In this document: positions 41,555-52,753 of the stretch, piece after piece
Numbering within the stretch: the stretch's first letter is position 1
Layout of the letters: each line of letters opens with the position of its first letter
Assembly (NCBI GenBank): GCA_949592205.1
Contig: CATIUR010000004.1
Coordinates: 65,755,837 to 65,819,836 of the forward strand
Source of the DNA: Helichrysum umbraculigerum
Lineage: Eukaryota > Streptophyta > Magnoliopsida > Asterales > Asteraceae
Direction of reading: 5' to 3'
DNA: 64,000 bases
Program-made: the position numbers and the translations under genes
The notes under the pieces: generated by a model
Database searches by the model: none
Told to the model about the DNA's origin: nothing
What the model saw: only the letters and a program-made list of their open reading frames with translations

Positions 41555-44500
41555 TTATGTTGAAGTGGTGTTTGACGTTGAATCAGTGAAGAGTTGAGGA
41601 TACTTGAGTCGCATTTGGTCTTCCCGTTCCCAGGTGAATTCTGGACCGCGCCGCGAATTCCACCTAACCTTGACAATGGGAATACGACTTTGTTTAAGTT
41701 GTTTGACCTCACGGTCCATGATTTCAGCGGGTTCCTCAACAAAGTGAAGTTTTTCGTCAACTCGAATTTCATCGAGTGGAATGATAAGTGTCTCATCAGA
41801 CAGACACTTCTTCAGATTTGAAACATGAAATGTGGGATGCACGCTGCTGAGTTCAGATGGCAGCTGCAATCGATAAGCCACTGGACCAATCCTTTCGAGG
41901 ATCTCGAATGGTCCAATGTATCTGGGATTTAACTTCCCTCGTTTACCAAATCGGATTACGCCTTTCCAAGGCGATACTTTGAGTAGAACTCGATCCCCTA
42001 CCTGGAATTCGAGTGGCTTGCGTCTCACGTCAGCATAACTTTTCTGACGATCACGCGCGGCTTTGAGTTTGTTTTGAATTTCAACGATTCTCTCGGTCGT
42101 CTCGTGAATGATTTCTGGACCTGTGAGTTGGCTATCCCCAACTTCGGTCCAACAGATAGGTGACCGGCACTTACGACCGTACAGTGCCTCGAAAGGTGCA
42201 GCTTTGATGCTGGTATGATAACTGTTGTTGTACGAGAACTCGCACAATGGTAGATGTTTTTCCCAGTTTACACCGAAGTCTACTACGCAGGCCCGTAGCA
42301 TGTCTTCCAGTGTTTGAATGGTTCGTTCACTTTGGCCGTCTGTTTGAGGATGGTATGCGGTACTCATATCAAGTCGAGTACCCAGAGATTTTTGAAGTGA
42401 TTGCCAAAATTGTGAAGTGAAACGACTATCTCTATCGGAGATAATTGAAATTGGAACACCGTGTTTGGTCACGATTTCCTTTAGATAAATGTTGGTGAGG
42501 CGTTCCATTTTGTCGGATTCCTTGATTGCCAGGAAGTGAGCAGATTTGGTGAGACGATCCACGATCACCCAAATGGTATCGCAACCGTTCGAGGATCGAG
42601 GTAGTTTGGTTATGAAGTCCATGGCAATTTGTTCCCATTTCCATTCAGGAAGACTGGGTTGTTGAAGTAAACCAGAAGGTTTTTGATATTCGATTTTGAC
42701 TTTGGAGCAAGTAAGGCACTTGCTGACATAGGTGGCGATTTCAGCTTTCATGTTCGGCCACCAGTAAAAGTCCTTGATACCGTGGTACATTTTATCGGAT
42801 CCCGGATGGATAGAATATTTGGACTTGTGAGCTTCATCCATCCCCAAGTCTCGTAGGTTCCCACATTTAGGCAACCATATTCGGTTTGAGAAATACCTAA
42901 TCCCGTTAGGTTTGATTTCGAATTGCTTATCCATGCCTCGCAAGGCTTCATCCTTGACGTTTTCGTGTTTTAAGGCTTCGAGTTGAGCAGTGAGAATTTG
43001 AATGTTTAAATTGTTGTGAATGGTCATACTAAGGGCTCGAACCCGAAGTGGTTTCACTCGCTCTTTTCGACTGAGGGCGTCAGCAACAACATTTGCTTTG
43101 CCTGGATGATATTTGAGTTCACAGTCGTAATCGGTAAGCAACTCGACCCATCGACGTTGCCTCATGTTGAGATCCTTCTGATCGAATATGTGTTGAAGGC
43201 TTTTATGGTCGGTGAAAATTGTACATCTGGTACCGTAAAGGTAATGTCTCCAGATCTTGAGGGCAAAAACGACAGCTCCTAGCTCGAGGTCGTGGGTGGT
43301 GTAATTCTTTTCATGAATCTTGAGCTGTCGGGAAGCATAAGCTATGACTTTGTCTCGTTGCATGAGCACACAACCGAGACCTTGATGAGAAGCATCGCAG
43401 TATACCACGAAATCATCGGTGCCTTCGGGTAATGATAGGATAGGAGCACTGCAAAGCTTTTGCTTTAAGAGTTGAAATGCCGACTCTTGTTTCTCAGTCC
43501 AGTCAAACCTTTTGTCTTTCTGGGTCAGAGTCGTGAGTGGTATGGCTATCTTGGAGAAATTTTCAATGAAGCGTCGATAGTACCCGGCAAGTCCCAAAAA
43601 CTGCCGTACTTCGGTTGGAGTGGTTGGCGATTGCCAATCTTTGATAGCCTCGATTTTTGACGGGTCAACGTGAATCCCCTGACTGTCAATCACGTGACCA
43701 AGGAATTGAACGGTTTTGATCCAGAACTCACACTTAGAGAACTTGGCATAGAGCTCCTCGTGTTTAAGCAGTTCAAGGATGGTTTTGAGGTGTTGCTCGT
43801 GTTCTTCTTTGTTTCGTGAATATATAAGGATGTCGTCGATGAAGACAATGACAAATTTGTCAAGATAAGGCTTGCACACCCGATTCATAAGGTCCATGAA
43901 TACCGCCGGTGCGTTGGTTAGGCCGAATGGCATCACTTGGAATTCGTAATGCCCGTAACGGGTTCTGAAAGCGGTTTTTGGAATATCGGCATCGCGAACA
44001 CGCAATTGATGATAACCGGATCGGAGATCAATCTTTGAATAACAACTCGACCCTTGCAGTTGGTCGAACAAATCATCGATTCGAGGAAGTGGATACCGGT
44101 TCTTGACAGTTAACTTGTTCAACTCTCGATAGTCGATACACATTCGAAAGGAACCATCTTTCTTCTTAACGAATAGGACCGGAGCTCCCCAAGGTGAAGA
44201 ACTCGGCCTGATAAACCCTCGTTCCAGGAGTTCCTGTAACTGGGTGGACAACTCCTGAAGTTCGGATGGAGCTAAACGGTATGGTGCTCGGGCCACAGGC
44301 GCAGCACCGGGTACAAGATCGATTGAGAACTCAACCTGTCTTGGTGGTGGTAGACCAGGTAGTTCTTCAGGAAAGACTTCTGGAAAGTCTCGAACAATTG
44401 GAACATCCTCAAGTCGCTTCTCCTCCGACTTTTTCTCCATGATGTGCGCGAGGATTGCTGGATAACCCTTTTTCAGAAATTTCCGGGTTTTAAGACAAGA

Positions 44501-45994
44501 GATGATGTTAAGCCTCGTCCCTCCGGTCTCCCCCTGTATGACTAGGGTTCTACCGACAGTGAGAGGTATGCGAACAATTTTGTCATAGCAGATGATTTCG
44601 GCGCGATGTTTGGATAACCAGTCCATGCCTACGATGACATCGAAACTTCCTATCTCAATAGGCATAAGATCTATGGGGAAGGTTTCGTCGGCTAGATTTA
44701 AAGTGCAATTAGGTATCACACTATCGGTTTCTATCAGCTTGCCATTTGCTAGCTCTACGGTGTACTTAACGTCTAAAGCAACAGGTGTAATGTCAAGTAG
44801 AGGGCAAAATTCATCGGAAATAAAACTCCTATCGGCACCAGTATCAAACAGAATGGAAGCAGTTAAATTGTTGAGGAGGAACATACCCGTGACCACATTC
44901 GGGTCCAGGCGGGCGTCCCCTGAGTTGATCACGAAAGCGGTACTTTTGGCGTTGTTGTTGTTGCGGGAGTTGTTGTTGTTGTTGCCCTTATTCTTCAACT
45001 TTGGGCAAGAATCCCTGAAGTGTCCTGGGTTTCCACATTCATAGCAGGACTTAGGTTGTCGGGTATTTCTGTCAGAGAGGTTGTTGTTGGATTTGGGGGC
45101 TCTGCAGTCCTTAGTCAAATGCCCTTGCCTCCTGCAGTTGTTGCAAGGAGTACCGCACTGACCAAAATGGTGATAGTTACACTTGGGACAATAAGGTCTG
45201 CCCCCGGTGTAGCTGTGGGTGGTTTCAGAGTTGGAGGTGTAGACTTGGATGGCGTTGTTTTTCTTGCTTGAGTTGTGGTGGTGTTCAGTGGATTTGCGTT
45301 TGTTGGAGGATGAGGTGTTGGAGGTCTCACGGCTGACAACTAGGGCCATGAGTTCGTGGGCCAATCGAATGGCACTCTCAGTAGTGGTTGGTTTGGATGA
45401 GGCGACGTTTCCCTGGATGTTCTCGGGGAGTCCACGAATGTATTTCTTAATGCCCTTACTTTCTGGTTCGACCAAACCCGGGCATAAAAAGGCAAACTGC
45501 TGAAACTTGGTGGTATAATCAGCGACATCATTTCCCTGCACTTCCAGATGCCAGAATTCTTCTTCCAGCCTATGCAATTCTTCTTCAGGACAGTACTTTT
45601 CTGTCAGCTTCTTCTTCAGTTCGGCCCAAGGAAGTCGGTTTGCAACCTCAAGGCCTACAGAGTTTGCGTGGGTTTTCCACCACGTGGATGCACCTTCCTG
45701 AAAGGTGTAAACAGCGAATTTGACCTTGTTGTTCTCAGTGCAGTCGCAGAGACTGAAAACAGATTCCATGCGCTCAATCCAACGGATCAAACCAATGGCA
45801 CCTTCCGTGCCCTTGAAGTATAGTGGTTTACAGCTAAGGAAATCCTTATAGGAGCAGGGTTTGGGTGGTGGAGTATTGGTTGCGGTGTCCTCGCTACCGG
45901 GTGGTGTTCGGGTAGCCAAGGCTTCGGTCACACTGCGGGCAATGATTCCCGCGATCTCAGCTTCGCTAAGGGTAATTTGACGACGAGGAGGCAT
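41555..45994 (-). CDS. gag-pol: Gag-pol polyprotein of the Tekay-like element, intact
   Basis: The open frame runs from 46072, but the likely start is the ATG at 45992-45994 (MPPRRQITLSEAEIAGI), giving about 1479 residues. In full-frame residue numbers: capsid about 80-250 (FKGTEGAIGLIRWIERMESV, EEFWHLEVQGNDVADYT); two CCHC knuckles near 311 and 342 (CNNCRRQGHLTKDC, CYECGNPGHFRDSC); protease near 405 (LFDTGADRSFIS); RT about 590-770 (KIDLRSGYHQLRV, active site VFIDDILIYS); RNase H (VYCDASHQGLGC, FTDHKSLQHIF, VVADALSRK); integrase zinc region (CLTCSKVKIEYQ), core (WEQIAMDFITKLP, IISDRDSRFTSQFW, YHPQTDGQSERTIQTLE); and a C-terminal chromodomain-like tail (EPAEIMDREVKQL, WEREDQMRLKYPQLF). No stop or frameshift is seen. 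It would supply every protein needed for transposition. Confidence 0.95.
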   Translation of the reverse strand: MPPRRQITLSEAEIAGIIARSVTEALATRTPPGSEDTATNTPPPKPCSYKDFLSCKPLYFKGTEGAIGLIRWIERMESVFSLCDCTENNKVKFAVYTFQEGASTWWKTHANSVGLEVANRLPWAELKKKLTEKYCPEEELHRLEEEFWHLEVQGNDVADYTTKFQQFAFLCPGLVEPESKGIKKYIRGLPENIQGNVASSKPTTTESAIRLAHELMALVVSRETSNTSSSNKRKSTEHHHNSSKKNNAIQVYTSNSETTHSYTGGRPYCPKCNYHHFGQCGTPCNNCRRQGHLTKDCRAPKSNNNLSDRNTRQPKSCYECGNPGHFRDSCPKLKNKGNNNNNSRNNNNAKSTAFVINSGDARLDPNVVTGMFLLNNLTASILFDTGADRSFISDEFCPLLDITPVALDVKYTVELANGKLIETDSVIPNCTLNLADETFPIDLMPIEIGSFDVIVGMDWLSKHRAEIICYDKIVRIPLTVGRTLVIQGETGGTRLNIISCLKTRKFLKKGYPAILAHIMEKKSEEKRLEDVPIVRDFPEVFPEELPGLPPPRQVEFSIDLVPGAAPVARAPYRLAPSELQELSTQLQELLERGFIRPSSSPWGAPVLFVKKKDGSFRMCIDYRELNKLTVKNRYPLPRIDDLFDQLQGSSCYSKIDLRSGYHQLRVRDADIPKTAFRTRYGHYEFQVMPFGLTNAPAVFMDLMNRVCKPYLDKFVIVFIDDILIYSRNKEEHEQHLKTILELLKHEELYAKFSKCEFWIKTVQFLGHVIDSQGIHVDPSKIEAIKDWQSPTTPTEVRQFLGLAGYYRRFIENFSKIAIPLTTLTQKDKRFDWTEKQESAFQLLKQKLCSAPILSLPEGTDDFVVYCDASHQGLGCVLMQRDKVIAYASRQLKIHEKNYTTHDLELGAVVFALKIWRHYLYGTRCTIFTDHKSLQHIFDQKDLNMRQRRWVELLTDYDCELKYHPGKANVVADALSRKERVKPLRVRALSMTIHNNLNIQILTAQLEALKHENVKDEALRGMDKQFEIKPNGIRYFSNRIWLPKCGNLRDLGMDEAHKSKYSIHPGSDKMYHGIKDFYWWPNMKAEIATYVSKCLTCSKVKIEYQKPSGLLQQPSLPEWKWEQIAMDFITKLPRSSNGCDTIWVIVDRLTKSAHFLAIKESDKMERLTNIYLKEIVTKHGVPISIISDRDSRFTSQFWQSLQKSLGTRLDMSTAYHPQTDGQSERTIQTLEDMLRACVVDFGVNWEKHLPLCEFSYNNSYHTSIKAAPFEALYGRKCRSPICWTEVGDSQLTGPEIIHETTERIVEIQNKLKAARDRQKSYADVRRKPLEFQVGDRVLLKVSPWKGVIRFGKRGKLNPRYIGPFEILERIGPVAYRLQLPSELSSVHPTFHVSNLKKCLSDETLIIPLDEIRVDEKLHFVEEPAEIMDREVKQLKQSRIPIVKVRWNSRRGPEFTWEREDQMRLKYPQLFTDSTSNTTST

Positions 45995-46435
45995 GATGCT
46001 GAGTAAGAAAGAACAAAGAAAGGACGTGAGATACTCGTCTGAGTGCGATGAATTTGGTGGTGTGTTTGTCATTCCGAGATAAAACGTTAGAGGGAATGAG
46101 GCCTATATTCATATAATATAATATAGCCTAAAGTTGGTAAGTGAGGTCTATTTATGTATATATATATGTATATCACATAATAACCTATTGAGTGTCTAGC
46201 ACAGACGTGTTTTGAGTCCCGTTTCTCTCGAGGTCAGAGTCAACTAATGCATTCCTGTTCAACATGACTCCTTCAGATTTCACATCATCTTTCTTTAATT
46301 GTACATAGTTGATCAGGCTATGTTAAATTAAAGTCGTATGATGTAATCCCTGAACTAGTCATAACTAATAAGGAATACTGCCTAACGGTCATAGTCTAGG
46401 CCCACTAAATGCAACCTAGTTCACTATAACCTTAG

Positions 46436-46447
46436 GCTCTGATACCA
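46436..46447 (-). other. Initiator-Met primer site of the Tekay-like element
   Basis: The minus strand reads TGGTATCAGAGC three bases inside the 5' LTR at 46451. Confidence 0.95.
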
Positions 46448-46450
46448 ATC

Positions 46451-48883
46451 TGTGACACCCCCAAATTTAATGATTTGCGGAAGCTTGATTTGGGTGCCAC
46501 TAATCAATATACAAAGCACAAAGATAATAATGAACGACCACTATATGCGTCGTTTTAAACTTGTATTAATAAAGTTAACGTTTACAACAAAAATAATATT
46601 TCACTAGCTCGGTTCCTGAAATTGAGAGATTACATGGCATAATTACTTTTACAAAATATAATAATGCAGTCCAATCTCTAATTGTATGTATGCTGACTCG
46701 AGCTAGAAATCCCTGCTTGTGCAGTCAACCTACTGCTGGGTACCTGTGATATATACTAAAATGGGTCAGCGAAAACGCTGGTGAGCTCACAGGTTTGTAA
46801 GTCAATGTATAATTGTCAGAACCGCAAGATTTATATTGAATTTAAAATGCAATTAAGCAAAATAAAAGTTATACTGTCCATGAGCACATAGTCTGAGCTT
46901 AACTGATTTGTCAGGCCCAATTAAGGAAACCTAACTTGGAGTGCCTCCTACGAGTGCCTAATCAACACTCGTCTTCCCAAATGCTAATACATCCGTTTGA
47001 CCGGTTAGTGCGTGCTAACCCGGATGAGGATTGTCAATCCCATATGATATCATATACTAACATTCACGCTATAAAATACTAGAGACTATGCTTATGGAGG
47101 ACTTTAAATTGATTAGCTTGAAACTCATGTAGTATTTGAAGTTTGCCACTTGCGTTCTACTTGTAAAACAAAATCGAGTAGTAATATCACACCCCTAGTT
47201 GAAAAGCAGTGAAAATGGGGCTATGAAACTCACCTGAGTCTTGAAGTGTTTAATTTAATAAACTTGAAGTTATTAGCGGTGAATTGAAGTCCAAAGGCTT
47301 GAAACCTGAATGTGTCCACGACACTTGAATTGTTATTAATTGTATTGGTATCTCGAAAGACTACCATTGAAATTGTTTGTCTAACTTAATGTCCAAATTA
47401 CCCCGATTTGGTTGATTGTATTGTTACAAGTTACTACGACTTGTTTGATTGAATTGACACAAGTTACAACGACTTGTTTGAATAAATTATCTAAGTTACT
47501 ATGACTTAGTTGATTCAATTGTGTATTTGAAAATGTGTACGGCCCGTTGGTGATTTAGTTGATATAATAATAATTCTAAAATGTTGACTTTGCTACAGTA
47601 CTGCTACAGTACTGCTACAGTAAATTTGACGTTTTTGAACAGTAACTTTGACTTCGAAAATTTTGAGTTTCGAAGATTCTGTTTTGTGCGACGTAGCCTG
47701 CGACGTAGGCTGCAACGTAAGAGTTTTGCGACGTAAAGGGTTACGTCGCTAAGGTCAACAGTGCTAAGTCAATAGCGACGTAGGGTGCTACGTCGCTTAT
47801 GCGACGTAGGTTCGTTTTTGCGACGTTAAGGTCTGCGTCGCTATGTGCGACGTTCGCAAGTCAATGCGACGTAATAGGCTGCGTCGCTGTATGCGACGTT
47901 GAGGATATAATGCGACGTAGGTCGCTGCGTCGCTATATGCGACGTTGAGGATATAATGCGACGTAGGTCGCTGCGTCGCATTTGCTCCAGGCCAAATGCG
48001 ACGTACGGAGTCTGATCGGAGTTTCAACTCCAAAAACGCGTTTTCCGGCCATCGATCGGCCTAATATTTTTACCCAACCCATTTTAGGACATTACAAGGT
48101 TATACAAACAACTAGCAAGTTATAAAACATAAAAACGAGAGTTTTCGGAGTTGTGTCGGAAACTTACAAATCGCCGAAATGAAATTCCGGAAAGGTAGGA
48201 TTGTAGATCGTCGCGAGGTGGTCGTTTATTTCCAAATGGGCTTGAAGATCCGAGGTTGTTTGAGGTGCTTATTTTGTGAATTTGTGAGTTTTTGGGTGTT
48301 TGGGGTTTTGAGAGAAAAGAAATGAAAGAGAGAGAGAAGAAAATAAGAAATGAAAAGAAAAGAGAAAGTGGAGGGGGTTTTGGTGAATCCCCACCATTTT
48401 CAGTCCGCGCACTGCACTCCGTGCGGTGTTCGTTTGCTCCGTCATTTAAACGTTAAATAATTGTTTTAAATATTAATTGGTACATTTTAAAAATACAAAT
48501 TTTCACGCTATATTTTATTTAAATATTTTACTAATCACTTTATATTTGAATTATAAAAACGTAAGTTAATTTGGTTGCGCGTTTTACATTTTAAATTTGG
48601 TAACTTTCTGATTGTGCGGTACGAATGAATACGAAGTATTATAATAAGAATACTTTTGACATAAAGCGTTATTAAATAAAAGTTGGTCACCAACGTCCGT
48701 ATTTATTGTATCGAAATTCATTCTATTGAAACTCGTACGATTTGAACAAACCGCATAATTGTAGATATATATTCAACAATATATATAATAATTGATACAT
48801 TAATTAGCCTAACACAGAACTAATTACATGTATTAAAACTTGATTAGGCACTAAATTATAGTCCTAATTTGACGGTTGTCACA
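46451..48883 (-). repeat. 5' LTR of the Tekay-like element
   Basis: 2433 bp, the same length as the 3' LTR with about four substitutions noticed. It carries the same hairpin array. About 375 bp of leader (45995-46450, including the primer site) separate it from gag. Confidence 0.95.
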
Positions 48884-48888
48884 TCTAA

Positions 48889-51207
48889 CTGCACCTATAC
48901 CGCGTACGGTACTCTACCAATGTGGTCTCGAAGTGCATACCAGGAGCAAGTTCTAATTCCGGATGCATGCATCGGCACACTCAAACAAACGAATAGTGAA
49001 GCATTAGAGATGAATGCTTATATTGGCTCAAGATATCTCACTGCAAGTTTTTTTTTGGGTTTGTTTGTGCCTAGCCATGCGATGCCCCTCTTAGATTATC
49101 ATTTTAGACCTAAGAAATTCCTATCTTATTTACTCTTAATTTCCAAAATACCCTACTCATATATGAAAATGCTCCTTCTTAAGACATTTTAACTCAAAAA
49201 TTTTTGAAATTTTTTAGCAAAAGTGAGTTTTTTTTTTTTTTTTTTTTTTTAAATAAATTGAGGAACATTTTCCGAGTTTGCTTTTTGGAAACAAGAGTCT
49301 AACAAGTAATCCTAAGGTATTCTATACCGCTATCCCACACTTAGAGGAACATTGTCCCTAATGTTCTCTTGAGTTGGGATTTGAAAAAAATCCCACACTT
49401 AGAGTTTGAACATATTGGAAAATGTTACTCAAGTGTTTGTTTTGGGCTGGAATCCCACACTTAGTGATAAGCTTAGGATATGGTATAGATTACTTTGATA
49501 AAAATAGAACAAAATGATCATATCAAAACAAGGATAAGAACGAGAAAACTCCCCTATATGGCTACGGCATTGAGCTGAGCATCTGAAAAGTAGACTGCGT
49601 CGGCACCAGTGTATGTTGGCTCAGACTCCGTCTTCATGAAGTGCACTCGAGCTCAAGCGGTATACTCATCATTCAAAACCATCCACCAACTTCTCTCAAG
49701 CATAACTCAGACTAAATGGATAGATTGTAGAAAATGAAGTGATAACATAATCAGGATGCAGGTAGAATCAACCAAGATGCACCAAATACTTGATAGAGAT
49801 AACTGTCGAGGATCCTAATCATCGTGAGCCACTGATGTAACTTAACAGCTTATGATGATTTGAAAGTGCTGAATCCTATGGCCCTAATCACCTATCACCA
49901 AAGATCTTCTCCGACGAACTGATGAAATGAATGTAATGTTGTTCTTGTCAGACGAGATCTCCAGCTTCCATTTCCATCCCGTCTTTAATCTCTTGATATC
50001 CAATCCTTGATCAAATTATATTCCTAAGGTTTAGCAATGAATACTTTATAAGCTGGAAAATACAACTAGCGTTGTGGTGGTTTATGGTCCCCAATGGTGG
50101 TAAGGATAAGTGTGAATGGGTGGATGGGTGGGCGGATGTGGCTATGGTGATGGTGGTCCTGGGTTCCATGAAACGCCCTTCTAGCAACCAAGGATGTGGC
50201 AAGGTATGGTTGGATTATGGAATGTTGGGAACATTTGGTGGATGTCGAGGTCATTTGCTTGATGAACAATTCCGAGAGAACCATAATGTGTTCATCTTTT
50301 GTCTCCTGAAGATATATCATTTCCCTAAGCAATGCTCCAAAATTTCCAAATCTAATGAACGATAATGCTCCCCTTGTCATTTCTCCATTATACTCAAAGA
50401 TTCTCCATCCATAGGCGCTAATCCCTGTCTGTTAGACATTTGTACAAACAAGAGAGCAGACAAATATAATCTTATAGACATGTGGTTATTCTCTAGGTCA
50501 TAGACTCACTGGTTTTTTGAAAGATTTTTAAAAGTGAAGGTTTTTGAAGAAAATAAACCAATGTATGACTTCGAGTCTAATCACATATTAAAAGTGTTAG
50601 CCGCCTACAATTTCATTTCAGCATAAGCAACAGATATGGAAATACAAGTAGATTCAGTTAATCAGGTGGCCAAGTATAAAGATTTCCAAAGCACATATTT
50701 TTAAACGAGTTCGAGCATAATACACACATGGACATACAAATCATGTTATAAGGCATTGGAAGATCTCATGTATGTTCACAGAAATATATGTAAGTACCTC
50801 AAATGCTCGAAATATGTGAGTGGTGTTTATGATGACTAAGGCACCTAGATAACCAAGTTGCTAGCAGGGTTCCATGTTTGCAGATGCAGAGAACTTTAGA
50901 TAATGGTGAAACAAATATAGCAATGAAATCCAAACAAGTGGGAGAGGGAAAGTTTCAGGTTTTTAGCAAAAGATTGACTTTAAAGTTCAAAACCGTGACT
51001 TCAGTGAATATGAAATTTAAGTTCCAAGTCATTTTTGAAAATCATTCCCTTTTTGTTCACATAAACTTAAGAAAACTTTTAAACATGCTTTTAGGGTTTC
51101 ATTTTCTACTTATTGGGGTTAGTTAAGTATTACTGATACTAAGTTAGACACGGGTTGCCTCCCGAGAAGCGCTTGTTTTTGTTCGAGTCTCGAGCCTGAC
51201 TCTAGCT
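48889..51207 (-). other. Central non-coding interior of the non-autonomous element
   Basis: No convincing gene. It has a poly(T) run (about 49229-49250) and three polypurine-like tracts with the core complement ATCCCACACTTAG (49331-49344, 49391-49402, 49451-49464), matching the terminal tract at 37912. Near the end, GGGTTGCCTCCCGAGAAGCG (from 51152) is a motif I recognise from the 3' side of coding regions in large plant Ty3 and LARD elements. Confidence 0.6.
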
Positions 51208-52551
51208 CTATTTCTTAGACGATAACGGTTTACTTGCATCCATCAGTAGATGCAAGTGAAAGTATTGGCGCATACCTATATAGTTAAAACAAGTTATTCC
51301 TAGGGTATGTCCAATAAGATGAGAAGGTGCGTAGAAGTGAGTGATTCGTTTTACTTGAGGTATAATAAATCTCTCAACTTCTTGCACTTTCTCAGTTTGG
51401 ATGGGTCGGTCAAAGAGGTTCTCATCACTCCATGACGTATACGTCATTATGTAGCGGAGAGATGGTTTGTAGGGAGATCTTGACGCAGAACCCACCTTAC
51501 TTCCTATGGTCTTTTGGTTGATGATAGTGTTGTACTCTGGGCATGGAGGTGGGACAGAGTCCATTGACGTCTCCAATTTTGTAGCAACATTCTCATCAAC
51601 TACTTGGGTAACTGGTATGTCTAAGGCAATAGAGGTTTCAACTAGATCAAGGGGCGATTCATCCGTAAAGATATGTGGGATATCATCAACCACAACTTGT
51701 TGTGGGATAGTGTCAACCACGTCTTTTTGAGTTGGGATGAGATCACTTTTCAGAGTCGGTGCACATTCCTTCTGTCCTTCTGAAGCTGATTCTTCTATGT
51801 AAATCTCCTCATCCGGTTTCTCCATTTCTATCTCCTCGTCTACCTCTTCAGACTCGTCACCCCGGCCGGAAGTTTCAAGTTGCAATGGTTCGGAGAGTTC
51901 CTCTAGAATGAACTCTTCGTTGGTCTCAGACGTTGATAGGTTAAGAGTGGGTGGAAATGAGGATTTAGAAGATTGGTTAGGTGTAGGAGTTGAAGAAAGT
52001 TTGCAACCAGACTCATGAAAATGAAAGTCTGGGTCAAGCGAAGTAGATGTGGTGTGTGTGTTCCTCTCTTCCTGTAGCCTAAAGTTGGGTCTAACTTGAT
52101 TCCTATCTCCCTTACTACTTACTTGTTTTCGTATTTCAGACAGCTTATTAGAACTTCTTCGAAGCATGTCATCTTGTTCATTTAGTAATTGTTCAAGTGA
52201 GTTAGAAGAGGGTGAGAAAACAGCATTACTGCTGAGAAAGGTCAAAGACGTATCTCTCAAGTCAGGACTCTCGTACGGTTGAGGTTCAGATACAGGGTAA
52301 GATGAGTATGGGTAGACTTCGAATGGTTCAGGATAGTAAGGATTGTGTTGATGTGGTGGGAAAGCGTAGGGGTCATATTGATATTGTATTTGAGTATTTA
52401 GGAACCTTACGTTATCCGAATAAGTCCTATTATACCTTTGACATTCGTTATCTAAGTGGGAATCACTCCTACATCTATCTTGAACAAGACTATCAAATTG
52501 ATCTATTAGTTGTTGTGAATTTGCCATTTCCCAAGTTTTTTTAGAGATCAC
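51208..52551 (-). CDS. 447-codon orphan ORF of the non-autonomous element
   Basis: It is the first and only long frame after the primer site (about 180 bp downstream of it on the minus strand). The more likely start is the second Met, near 52527 (MANSQQLIDQFDSLVQDRC). The N-terminal third is Tyr/Pro/Gln-rich (YQYDPYAFPPHQHNPYYPEP). A helical segment follows (LEQLLNEQDDMLRRSSNKL), then an acidic middle (about 225-265), and a C-terminal part with PQVKRITHFYAPSHLIGHTL. No zinc knuckle, protease or polymerase motif is seen. Its gag-like position suggests a structural or RNA-binding role, but I do not recognise the family. The open frame in a young element suggests it is, or recently was, maintained. 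Confidence 0.6.
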   Translation of the reverse strand: MISKKTWEMANSQQLIDQFDSLVQDRCRSDSHLDNECQRYNRTYSDNVRFLNTQIQYQYDPYAFPPHQHNPYYPEPFEVYPYSSYPVSEPQPYESPDLRDTSLTFLSSNAVFSPSSNSLEQLLNEQDDMLRRSSNKLSEIRKQVSSKGDRNQVRPNFRLQEERNTHTTSTSLDPDFHFHESGCKLSSTPTPNQSSKSSFPPTLNLSTSETNEEFILEELSEPLQLETSGRGDESEEVDEEIEMEKPDEEIYIEESASEGQKECAPTLKSDLIPTQKDVVDTIPQQVVVDDIPHIFTDESPLDLVETSIALDIPVTQVVDENVATKLETSMDSVPPPCPEYNTIINQKTIGSKVGSASRSPYKPSLRYIMTYTSWSDENLFDRPIQTEKVQEVERFIIPQVKRITHFYAPSHLIGHTLGITCFNYIGMRQYFHLHLLMDASKPLSSKK

Positions 52552-52729
52552 ACGAAGAAGGTTTAAGAATTAAAGTTGTAGTATGGAGGGAAGTTATTCT
52601 AAGCTATGCTAAGTTAAACTATGCTAATCTACGGGCATAAAGTAACTTCGGATAGGGATGGTGAGTCCCAATCCAAAAGGATCTCTTAAAAACTAAATTT
52701 GTCTAAATAAGCTCCAAATCGTACTACCG

Positions 52730-52747
52730 TCCCCGGCAGCGGCGCCA
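52730..52747 (-). other. tRNA-Asp-type primer site of the non-autonomous element
   Basis: The minus strand reads TGGCGCCGCTGCCGGGGA, identical to the site at 14675-14692 and at the same six-base distance from its LTR. Confidence 0.92.
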
Positions 52748-52753
52748 AAAACT

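Larger units (their letters stand above)
39088..48883 (-). mobile_element. Tekay-like Ty3 retrotransposon, apparently intact (9.8 kb)
   Basis: LTRs 39088-41520 and 46451-48883 are each 2433 bp, TGTGACACCC...GGTTGTCACA, with four differences seen by eye. The TSD is TCTAA (39083-39087, 48884-48888). An initiator-Met primer site (46436-46447), a polypurine tract (41521-41534) and one unbroken 1505-codon gag-pol are all on the minus strand. All cis-signals and catalytic motifs are present, so it may be competent to transpose. It is the innermost and therefore youngest layer of the nest. Confidence 0.95.

Noticed and set aside
49560..51130. Coding content in the middle of the non-autonomous element
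   Set aside because: Only short frames with no conserved motifs in any frame.
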